A stretch of DNA of 59,807 nucleotides from Planctomycetota bacterium (GTDB lineage: Bacteria; Planctomycetota; Planctomycetia; Pirellulales; Pirellulaceae), in NCBI GenBank assembly GCA_017303505.1, contig JAFLCP010000032.1, positions 1 to 59,807 of the forward strand, written 5' to 3'. A program made the position numbers and the translations under genes. A model generated the notes under the pieces. The model had not been told where the DNA came from. It was given only the letters and a program-made list of their open reading frames with translations, and did not search any database. Positions 52,969 through 59,807 of the stretch are shown here, piece by piece. How positions within the stretch are numbered: position 1 is the first letter of the stretch; every line of letters starts with the position of its first letter.

Positions 52969-54212
52969 GATTCTAATGCCTGTGCCAAATCCGCGATGAG
53001 GTCTTCCGTATTTTCGATACCACATGCCAACCGGATCATGTTGTCATAGATACCGAACTTTTGGCGGTCTTCTGGTTTGTAATTGAAGTAGCTCATCACC
53101 ATCGGTTGTTCGATGAGCGACTCGACGCCTCCCAAGCTTGGTCCAATACGAGGGATCTTGCAAGCGTCGATGATGTTGGCTGTTTCTCGCCAATCAGCAT
53201 CTTTAACATTGAAGGTAATCAAACCGCCGAAGCCCTTCATGAATTGCTTGGCAACTTCGTGACTGGGATGTGACTTCAAGCCAGGATAGTAGACTTTTTC
53301 AACACGCGGATGTTGTTCCAAGAATTCGGCAATCGCTTGGCCGTTTGCATTGTGTCGTTGCATACGCAATTCAAAGGTCTTCAAGCCGCGTTCGAGCAGA
53401 TACAAATTGTGAGGTGAATTGATACCACCCAAAATGCCACGCAGGTGACGTACCGAATCGAGTTTTTCTTTGGAGCCAGCGATCACTCCAGCAAGCAGGT
53501 CATTGTGACCACCCAGATATTTGGTGGCCGAATGCCATACATAGTCGACACCATAATCGATAGGGCGGACGTTGTAAGGTGTTGCCAGGGTGGCATCGAT
53601 GAGTGTTTCTACTTCATGGGCTTTGCCAATGGCCACAAACTGTTCAAGGTCGACGCAGGTTAGGTGAGGATTGGTTGGCGATTCACTGACCAAAAGTTTG
53701 GTGCGATCATTGATGGCCGCTTCCATTGCCTGCATGTCGCCCGTTTTTACCGTGCGGGTGACAACTCCAAAGCGAGCGAGATGTTTGTAACAAAATTCGC
53801 GAGAGCGATGATAGCATTCATCGAAAAAGACGATTTCATCACCCGCACTTAGTTTGGCCATTAGGAGGCCGACAATAGCAGCCATACCACTGCTGTAAAC
53901 AATCGCTTCCTCGGCGTTGTCTAAAGCGGCCAGCTTAGCTTCGACAACTTTCTCGTTTGGATTTCCATAGCGACCATATTCTTCGCGCGGTTGCTTCTGC
54001 TCGATGAAGTCGATGATCGATTGCGTGTTGGTAAAGGTGTAAGTCGACGTACAGCAAATAGGATCGGTGATAGAATCCGCATTCTTTTGACGGGCTTCGC
54101 CGGCATGAACGCTTAACGTAGAAAAGCCAATTCCATCTTGTTGGAGTTTGGTACGGTCAGCCGAATGATGGTTGGCTGAATTGTCACCGGTTGCACGTGT
54201 GATGGCGCTCAT
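52965..54212 (-). CDS. Transsulfuration-family PLP enzyme, paralogue
   Basis: A 415-residue PLP enzyme of the same family, with [11 protein letters not shown] (Lys), SSGMAAIV and a short extra N-terminus of Asn/Ser-rich residues. It overlaps the following gene by four bases. The two are not identical: the first has DECYHRSREF where the second has NRDLYGGSY. They may act in cysteine and methionine interconversion as a pair. ATG at 54212 has AGGG upstream. Confidence 0.88.
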   Translation of the reverse strand: MSAITRATGDNSANHHSADRTKLQQDGIGFSTLSVHAGEARQKNADSITDPICCTSTYTFTNTQSIIDFIEQKQPREEYGRYGNPNEKVVEAKLAALDNAEEAIVYSSGMAAIVGLLMAKLSAGDEIVFFDECYHRSREFCYKHLARFGVVTRTVKTGDMQAMEAAINDRTKLLVSESPTNPHLTCVDLEQFVAIGKAHEVETLIDATLATPYNVRPIDYGVDYVWHSATKYLGGHNDLLAGVIAGSKEKLDSVRHLRGILGGINSPHNLYLLERGLKTFELRMQRHNANGQAIAEFLEQHPRVEKVYYPGLKSHPSHEVAKQFMKGFGGLITFNVKDADWRETANIIDACKIPRIGPSLGGVESLIEQPMVMSYFNYKPEDRQKFGIYDNMIRLACGIENTEDLIADLAQALES

Positions 54213-54572
54213 CGTAACCCTGAGAAAATCAATAACTCGCGAAAAATACAGAAAACGCAATTGCGGCGCGAATTGGGCTACGTTGGGGGGAAGTCGGCCA
54301 AGGATTAAGGGGTGAAAGCTGTTGAAAAACTCTAACCCGATTCCCTAGGACTTCGTTCCAAAGTGGCTCTTTAGCAGTGTAAGGCTGCAAGCGGCCGCAA
54401 ATCCCTTAGGCTGTTAAGTGTAGCCAGTTCGAATCGGGTCGGCAAGGATTCTCGGTTGCTGGCGCCCCAAGTAGGCGCGCAAACCGGGGGTCCCGGCTCG
54501 TTTTTTCCCGGAAAATCGAAAAGGTTTTCCGTAGGGTGGGTCTCCTGACCCGCCTTATTAAAGACAAACCGT
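54213..54572. other. Gene-free stretch before tandem repeats
   Basis: About 360 bases with no supported gene. I looked for a SAM-type riboswitch in the leader of the PLP operon and found no convincing match. An inverted single copy of the tandem-repeat hairpin begins at about 54535. Confidence 0.4.
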
Positions 54573-54742
54573 ACGGGTCAGGAGACCCGTGCTACGAAGC
54601 CGACAGCACACGGGTCAGGAGACCCGTGCTACGTCAACGCGGGAGTGCGGGTCAGGAGACCCGTGCTACGTCAATGCGGGAGTACGGGTCAGGAGACCCG
54701 TGCTACGCAAATGCAGGAGTACGGGTCGGAGACCCATGCTAC
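54573..54742 (+). repeat. 37-bp-period tandem repeat array
   Basis: The core CGGGTCAGGAGACCCG and a following TGCTACG begin at 54573, 54610, 54647, 54684 and 54721, exactly 37 bases apart. The core is a hairpin (GGGTC/GACCC). The 14-base intervals are partly alike, so this is not a CRISPR array. The last unit has lost one base (GGGTCGGAGACCC). An inverted copy lies at 54535-54553. Confidence 0.85.
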
Positions 54743-54847
54743 GTGCGTGCGTGAGAGAGAGTTTGGCGAATGGGTTTGAAATTCGCTACAATGAACGTGG
54801 ATCTGTACCAAGTCGTTTCGAATGGATTTCTAAAAGTGATGCCGGCC

Positions 54848-56236
54848 ATGAAGTTCCGTGAAAAAAGTCCTAGCTCGGTTTATTGTCGCTCATTGCGTCT
54901 TTGCTCGCTTGGATTGCTAACACTTTTGGCGTTTACGGCCTGGAATTCTCACAACGTTTGCGGACAAGAACCGCAACCACCGCAGGCGGAAAGCCAACCT
55001 TCAGCGGAACCTGCCGAAGAGCCGACGCTTCAATTAAGCGAGGATGAGATTGCCGAGTTGGTAGCGAAACTTGGGAGTCAAAAGTTCAATGAACGGGAAG
55101 CGGCTACAAGGCAATTACAGAAAGTTGGCCAAGCGGCTTTGCCACAACTCCGCGAAGCCACTCAATCAAAAGACCGTGAAATTCGCATTCGTGCCGAGCA
55201 ACTCGTCAAAGCGGTGGAGGAAAAGATTCGCAAAAGTGTAACCTTGAAGTTCTTGCGGGAAACAGATCCAAGTCTCGACTATGGAATGAAAGGTTGGAAG
55301 TTCGCATCGGGGATTCTGGGAACGACACGTAAGTCGCGTGAACTTTATTTGCAAATTTATCAAGCCGATCCTAAGTTGGTTGCCCTGCTCGAAGAATCGC
55401 CTGACACGGCACCCACAGAAGTTCTCAATTTTGCTGGACGCATGTCATCGAAGCTCATGCTCGGAGAGGATGTTACGGTTGGTGAGACCGCTCTTTTGCT
55501 ACTCACGATGTATCTGCCAAAAGTCCAAGAGAGCCCAGCAATGCACAGCCTGATCAATGCGGCTACCTTTAGCGGTTTGTTCAAGCGTGAGATCATTTTG
55601 AATCCTGATCAAACACCAGCTCGCAAGATCTTCGGTCATTGGATTGCCAATGTAAACGAAATGAACGCTAGCCGAGCAATGCTCACAGCCCGCGAAACAC
55701 TGATCCCGGAGTCTGCTCAGTTAGCGCGTCGCATGATGGAAAAGGACCTCGATGAAAGTGATACAATGGTTGCCGTTTCGCTGCTAATGATGTTTGGCGG
55801 CAAGGAAGATGTCGATTTATTGGAATCGTTTCTTAAAGATGAAACCATCCTTGAACGATTCGAGTTTCCGGTTGGCCATGACAAGGATATCGCGCAACTT
55901 CAAGGTCAAATCAATCCACCTCAACCCATTCCGCTGGAAATTCCAGGCCGTCCCGGCCGTGTGATTCCTGCACCGGACAAGCAAGGGAATGGAGATCGTC
56001 CAGAAACGCCGAAATTCGAAGTTTATATCGCCCAAAAGCGAGATTTGGCTCTAGCCGCTTTGTTGCAATTGGCAGGTCAAGACTTGAAGAAATACTTTCC
56101 GTTGATGTCGACAGGTCGACGCCGATTTGTTTCGACGGATGATGTTGCTTTTCCAGAAGCAAAACCCGAAGTGCGTGAGAAGGCACTGAAGGCGTGGGCC
56201 GATGTTCGTGAAAACTATCTCAAGAGCGAGAAATAG
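54848..56236 (+). CDS. Secreted HEAT-like repeat protein
   Basis: A 462-residue protein with a signal peptide (LRLCSLGLLTLLAFTAWNS) and, from about 60, helical repeats of the type LGSQKFNEREAATRQLQKVG and LPQLREATQSKDREIRIRA. This is a planctomycete exported HEAT/ARM-like layout; such proteins bind other proteins. The later half is helical without clear family. ATG at 54848 gives the signal peptide a normal length. Function unknown. Confidence 0.7.
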   Translation: MKFREKSPSSVYCRSLRLCSLGLLTLLAFTAWNSHNVCGQEPQPPQAESQPSAEPAEEPTLQLSEDEIAELVAKLGSQKFNEREAATRQLQKVGQAALPQLREATQSKDREIRIRAEQLVKAVEEKIRKSVTLKFLRETDPSLDYGMKGWKFASGILGTTRKSRELYLQIYQADPKLVALLEESPDTAPTEVLNFAGRMSSKLMLGEDVTVGETALLLLTMYLPKVQESPAMHSLINAATFSGLFKREIILNPDQTPARKIFGHWIANVNEMNASRAMLTARETLIPESAQLARRMMEKDLDESDTMVAVSLLMMFGGKEDVDLLESFLKDETILERFEFPVGHDKDIAQLQGQINPPQPIPLEIPGRPGRVIPAPDKQGNGDRPETPKFEVYIAQKRDLALAALLQLAGQDLKKYFPLMSTGRRRFVSTDDVAFPEAKPEVREKALKAWADVRENYLKSEK

Positions 56237-56238
56237 TA

Positions 56239-57159
56239 TCAGGTGCGGTTTCGCCAATCGAAACCCGATAATGTGGCCAAGGCTTGGATCAAAGCCTGAG
56301 TTCCCAAGCGACTCATGCCCTGAGCGCACAGGGCGACGTACAATTGGTGCGCGAGAGCTAAGCCAGGTAAAGCGAGATTCATGCGTCGGGCTTCCTCCAA
56401 CGCAATGCCCATATCTTTGACGAAATGCTCGACATAAAAACCGGGTGCGAAATCGTTGTTAAGGACTCGAGGGGCTAAGTTGGACAATGACCAACTACCA
56501 GCTGCACCGGATGACACGGACTTTAAGACTTCGACAGGATCAAGTCCGGAGCGATAGGCGTATAACATCGCTTCGCATAGGCCCACCATATTGTTGGCAA
56601 TCAGAATTTGGTTGACCATTTTTGTGTGCTGTCCTGAACCGGCTGCACCTTGGAACTGAACGGTTTTTCCCATTGCCTCCCAGCATGGTTTTAGGGCTTC
56701 GAAGGGTTCGCGTTCGCCTCCCACCATAATCGATAATCTTGCTTCTTTAGCGCCGATATCTCCTCCCGAAACAGGAGCATCAAGCGAATGACAGTTCTTC
56801 GCTTTAGCTGCGCGAAAGATGTCTTGTGCCAATTGCGGAGAACTGGTCGTCATATCGACGACAATACCTTGCGAGCGCAATTTGGTGAGTACGCCATCTT
56901 CACCCATGATGACTTGACGCACATCGTGTGGAAAGCCAACCATCACAAAGACGACATCCGATTGTTGGGCAACTTCGGCCGGTGTGCTTGCAAGTTTCGC
57001 ACCTAACCCAACGAGTTCTTGTGTTTTAGCATGGGAACGATTGTAGATGGTCATTGCGAAGCCGGTCCTCATTAAATGGGCGCACATACTTTTTCCCATA
57101 ACCCCCGTGCCGATCCAGCCGAGTTTTGTTCGCCCGGGAACGATTGAGGGGAGAGTCAT
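56239..57159 (-). CDS. 3-hydroxyisobutyrate-dehydrogenase-like NAD(P) oxidoreductase
   Basis: A 306-residue beta-hydroxyacid dehydrogenase: Rossmann motif [12 protein letters not shown], substrate motif [13 protein letters not shown], catalytic Lys in GQHTKMVNQ and the following helix. The family oxidises or reduces 3-hydroxyisobutyrate, tartronate semialdehyde and similar acids; the substrate here is not fixed. ATG at 57159 is preferred because earlier residues look unlike the family. It converges with the HEAT gene, 3 bases apart. Confidence 0.85.
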   Translation of the reverse strand: MTLPSIVPGRTKLGWIGTGVMGKSMCAHLMRTGFAMTIYNRSHAKTQELVGLGAKLASTPAEVAQQSDVVFVMVGFPHDVRQVIMGEDGVLTKLRSQGIVVDMTTSSPQLAQDIFRAAKAKNCHSLDAPVSGGDIGAKEARLSIMVGGEREPFEALKPCWEAMGKTVQFQGAAGSGQHTKMVNQILIANNMVGLCEAMLYAYRSGLDPVEVLKSVSSGAAGSWSLSNLAPRVLNNDFAPGFYVEHFVKDMGIALEEARRMNLALPGLALAHQLYVALCAQGMSRLGTQALIQALATLSGFDWRNRT

Positions 57160-57313
57160 GGAATTGCCTTTCGCAATGAGACAAAACGTATTGTCGAGAA
57201 AAAAGACGAAGATGCTCAAACTGTCGCGTCTATCACAAAGGTCAGCCGTATGACCGAGAAGTTACCGATCATGCACCACTAGAAAAAAACTGGCAAGTGG
57301 GGAATGAGGTCTA

Positions 57314-57841
57314 CTAGAACTTTGTCTTGAAGATTTCGCTGGCCACAAAAGCGGCTCGAACTGTTTCGGGGCGACGAAGCATGGCTACTAAAGGATGTTT
57401 GAATTGCTGGCGAACTTGGGCGTTGGTAGAAGAGGTGATTTCCGAAACTGGTGCTATGGGAACAATCTCAGGTGCAATGGCATCTTTGTTCGAGACCGCT
57501 TCGTTGGATAAATTCGAGACTGGGTGAACGAGAAAATCTTGGACGTGCCGGGCCATCCGTTCGTCAGCGGAATCGATCTCGCGCGACGGAGAGAAATTCT
57601 GGCCCACCGTCGGATTCACGTGCGGTTGGGCGACAGGACTTGGGGCCACCACTCGACGTGAAACGCTTTCCCCTTCATCCTCCAAATCGATGATTTCCGC
57701 TTCTACCACTTGACGTGAGCGTTCGACTTGGCGGACAGGGGGACGTTGTTGAGGAGGTTGATTCTGCGGCTTCTGACCAGCGGCGCGTTGTTGTCGACGT
57801 TGAGCCGCTTGGCGAAGAAAATCTTCAAGGTTATCGGCCAT
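57314..57841 (-). CDS. Unknown FloA-linked protein (175 aa)
   Basis: A 175-residue protein, rich in Gln, Pro and charged residues, starting MADNLEDFLRQAAQRRQQ. The middle is disordered; the C-terminus has a helical part around RQQFKHPLVAMLRRPETVRAAFVAS. No domain known. It lies 86 bases downstream of floA on the same strand and may belong to its membrane-domain system, but that is positional inference. Confidence 0.6.
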   Translation of the reverse strand: MADNLEDFLRQAAQRRQQRAAGQKPQNQPPQQRPPVRQVERSRQVVEAEIIDLEDEGESVSRRVVAPSPVAQPHVNPTVGQNFSPSREIDSADERMARHVQDFLVHPVSNLSNEAVSNKDAIAPEIVPIAPVSEITSSTNAQVRQQFKHPLVAMLRRPETVRAAFVASEIFKTKF

Positions 57842-57927
57842 TGGATTTGCTCCCGCTAATCAGAAACGTCATTGTCAGCAAGCATCCAAGTAGAGGATGA
57901 CTTGTTTGTGGTTTTTTGAAATCGAGT

Positions 57928-58989
57928 TTAGCTGGCTACAGCGGAAGTGGAAGTATTCCCAGTGCCGGCGATCGATTTACGCATGGCCGTATCCGCATCA
58001 ACGTTCTTCAAGCGATAGTAGTCCATGATGCCCAAGTTACCGGTTCGGAAGGCGTCGGCCATTGCTTTCGGAATATCTGCTTCCGATTCAACAAGTTTCG
58101 CACGGCTTTCTTCGATCTTGGCAATGTTTTCTTGTTCTGTCGCAACTGCGTTAGCACGACGGCCTTCAGCTCGAGCGCGGGCAACTCGCATGTCTGCTTC
58201 GGCACGGTCTGCTTGCAAGCGAGCACCAATGTTTTCACCCACATCGATGTCGGCAATGTCAATGGAAACGATTTCGAAAGCGGTTTGTGAGTCGAGGCGT
58301 TTAGCCAACACAGCTTTTGAAATCAAGTCAGGATGCTTCAACACGATTTTGTGATCTTCGGAAGAACCGATAGCACTAACGATACCTTCACCAACACGAG
58401 CGATGATGGTTTCTTCCATTGCACCACCGATAACCTGTTGCAGGTTGGCTCGCACGGTAACACGGGCCCGAACTTTCAACTGAATACCGTCTTTGGCGAC
58501 AGCGTCGAGAGATGGGCGAGCCGCACCGCGTGGAGGACAATCAATTACTTTGGGATAAACGCTCGTTTGAACCGCTTCCAAAACATCTCGACCCGCTAAG
58601 TCGATTGCAGTAGCTTCACGGAACGACAGCGAAATAATTTTAGATTTTCGAGCGGCAATGAGGGCGCGAATCACCTGCATCACATTACCACCCGCTAGAT
58701 AGTGAGCTTCGAGAGCTTTAACAGGAACTTCCTGGTCGGTGAGGCCAGCTTGTACGGCCATGATCTTGGTTCGAACGATGGTCCGTTGATCCACCTTTCG
58801 GAACCACATACCAGCCAAGTCCCAGAGACCGACATCGGCTCCGGTCATAATACACTGGATCCACAACCAGAAGAACTTAGCGAAGAACGCCAAGAATCCC
58901 AAGATCACCAACAAGATGATACCGGCAGCACCCAAAACGAGCACTGGAGGCAAATTTCCCGCTTGTGCAAAGAGGATTGAGCTAGTCAT
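57928..58989 (-). CDS. floA: Flotillin-like protein FloA
   Basis: A 353-residue membrane protein: one N-terminal hydrophobic segment ([26 protein letters not shown]), then a SPFH-type domain (about 60-210) and a coiled C-terminal region ([24 protein letters not shown]). FloA organises membrane microdomains. It lies downstream of an NfeD-like gene on the same strand, the usual floA-nfeD arrangement. Size and order match the family. Confidence 0.93.
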   Translation of the reverse strand: MTSSILFAQAGNLPPVLVLGAAGIILLVILGFLAFFAKFFWLWIQCIMTGADVGLWDLAGMWFRKVDQRTIVRTKIMAVQAGLTDQEVPVKALEAHYLAGGNVMQVIRALIAARKSKIISLSFREATAIDLAGRDVLEAVQTSVYPKVIDCPPRGAARPSLDAVAKDGIQLKVRARVTVRANLQQVIGGAMEETIIARVGEGIVSAIGSSEDHKIVLKHPDLISKAVLAKRLDSQTAFEIVSIDIADIDVGENIGARLQADRAEADMRVARARAEGRRANAVATEQENIAKIEESRAKLVESEADIPKAMADAFRTGNLGIMDYYRLKNVDADTAMRKSIAGTGNTSTSAVAS

Positions 58990-59056
58990 CGAGATTCTTC
59001 TCCCGTTATCACTTCTCTAATGGGTTGGATTGAGTGTGCTGTATGTCCGAAGCTAA

Positions 59057-59112
59057 TTTTGGCCGCCCAGATCTTTTTTGGCCGCGCAAATCGATTTTGG
59101 CCGACCGGCGTA
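59057..59112. repeat. TTTTGGCCG short tandem, 19-base period
   Basis: TTTTGGCCG occurs at 59057, 59076 and 59095, 19 bases apart. It lies in the 230-base gap between nfeD and floA. The intervening bases vary, so this is a weakly kept tandem repeat. Confidence 0.5.
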
Positions 59113-59221
59113 TCGTGGGACGTTAAATGATAACTCATTGCCATGGCCAAGAGTATCACGGAGGCTAGTTTTGGTAGGCAATCTTCGTTGCAAAATCGTT
59201 TCAACCGGAAATCTTGGATTT

Positions 59222-59807
59222 TCAATTCTTTCCTGGCTTATCTTCAGCGTTGGGTGTTAAGTCGATCCCCTCCAAAGATTGGTCCAAGGTTTCGGCAAGA
59301 ATTTTTTCATCGTCCAACGACCAATCAAGCATTTTCGGGGGGGAGGCAGGTGGAGTGGGAGTCGAGGGAGAAGCGGCTAGAGTGGTGGTAAGAGGTGTTA
59401 GCGACACCGGCACGGATTGCTCAGCCGCAATATTCTTTTGGCGCGATTCACTGCAGGGGGCAACGACCAAATGACCGAGGTGCACTGCCAACACTTCGAT
59501 GACTGATTCCTTAGCGATAAAGCCTGCGCGGCTGTTGGCGTCAAAGCGTTTTCCTCGAATAAGCACCGTACCACCGGGCATCAAATTCGTTTCTGCTTTT
59601 CCTATTTCTCCCACCATCGATTTCAGTTCTCGAATCTGTTCTGTATCTGGGAGCACTTCTTCGGGCGATTCGGGACGTGAGCGAATCATCATTTTTCCGA
59701 TCATCGTCTTGGGCCATATTTTGACGGCCATGTAGAGGAGCCACGGTGTAACCGCGAACAAGCAAATGATGGTTCCCATGCCCCAGTAGTAGTCGTACTG
59801 AAACGCA
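59222..59807 (-). CDS. NfeD-like membrane protein (5' end outside window)
   Basis: The frame remains open past an ATG at 59779 to the right edge, where it reads AFQYDYYWG before that Met, so the true start is outside. The visible part has a membrane segment (ICLFAVTPWLLYMAVKIWP), then a small beta-barrel typical of NfeD C-terminal domains (MPGGTVLIRGKRFDANSRAG, with VEVLAVHLGHLVV) and a Pro/Thr/Ser-rich tail. NfeD proteins partner FloA-like proteins. It is upstream of floA on the same strand. Confidence 0.8.
   Translation of the reverse strand, partial: AFQYDYYWGMGTIICLFAVTPWLLYMAVKIWPKTMIGKMMIRSRPESPEEVLPDTEQIRELKSMVGEIGKAETNLMPGGTVLIRGKRFDANSRAGFIAKESVIEVLAVHLGHLVVAPCSESRQKNIAAEQSVPVSLTPLTTTLAASPSTPTPPASPPKMLDWSLDDEKILAETLDQSLEGIDLTPNAEDKPGKN

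Noticed and set aside
54213..54530. SAM riboswitch in front of the PLP operon
   Set aside because: I looked for the conserved stems on the minus strand and found none that fit.
54573..54742. CRISPR array
   Set aside because: Units repeat every 37 bases with only about 14 variable bases that are themselves partly alike, and there are no cas genes nearby.
54536..54754. Short Gly/Asp/Arg-rich proteins encoded across the tandem array
   Set aside because: Their repeating residues follow the DNA repeat and there is no ribosome site.

Overview
The window looks like a planctomycete chromosome (probably Pirellulales-like) carrying most of a temperate tailed-phage genome. The host side shows planctomycete signatures: a BBP7-type outer-membrane protein, a membrane-anchored prenyltransferase/squalene-oxidase-repeat protein with a polyproline leader, an exported Tat-type xylose-isomerase-like protein, a FloA/NfeD operon and paired secreted proteins of unknown function. 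The phage side has a GpA-type terminase, a lambda-family portal, a prohead protease/capsid fusion, Prim-pol, RusA, a Sak4-like ATPase and a serine recombinase. Genus and phage identity are inferences; no database search was possible.

Region 1 (1-7.85 kb, minus strand) is the head and packaging module: a small terminase-like protein, TerL, a 57-residue zinc ribbon translationally coupled to TerL, a small pre-portal protein, portal, protease-capsid fusion, a DUF2190 protein, and a secreted trypsin-like protease that runs off the left edge. Region 2 (7.9-12.4 kb, plus strand) is a set of small accessory genes in three transcription units, each headed by a conserved leader and two ended by clear hairpin terminators; it includes a phage amidoligase, a HARE-HTH protein and a DUF4314 protein. 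Region 3 (12.4-21.5 kb, minus strand) is DNA metabolism: a ParB-methyltransferase fusion, a single-span membrane protein, a cluster of GTGAAA words that may be an origin, Prim-pol/DUF3987, a helicase, RusA, a DUF669 protein, a Sak4-like ATPase and a phage-encoded sigma factor.

Region 4 (21.6-25.1 kb, minus strand) is the best candidate for an undescribed system. It holds four genes: an XRE regulator, an ImmA/IrrE-type metalloprotease and two proteins I do not recognise (394 and 322 residues). Overlaps couple the genes in two pairs, matching AGTAAGCA operator-like words sit before each pair, and a 16-bp inverted repeat brackets the whole block. Region 5 (25.2-28.0 kb) is the recombination cassette: a 69-residue protein, DUF2924, a large serine recombinase and an HTH protein.

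Region 6 (28.2-59.8 kb) is chromosomal: a double pectate-lyase-fold protein, an initiator tRNA-Met, an ECF sigma factor with a putative anti-sigma protein, a ceramidase-like enzyme, upp with a nucleoside transporter, glgB, a secreted GIY-YIG protein, a 3-hydroxyacyl-CoA dehydrogenase coupled to rnhA, BBP7, two overlapping transsulfuration-type PLP enzymes, a HEAT-repeat protein, a hydroxyisobutyrate-dehydrogenase-like enzyme, and floA with nfeD running off the right edge. Palindromic repeats lie between several host genes, including a perfect 37-bp-period tandem array near 54.6 kb.
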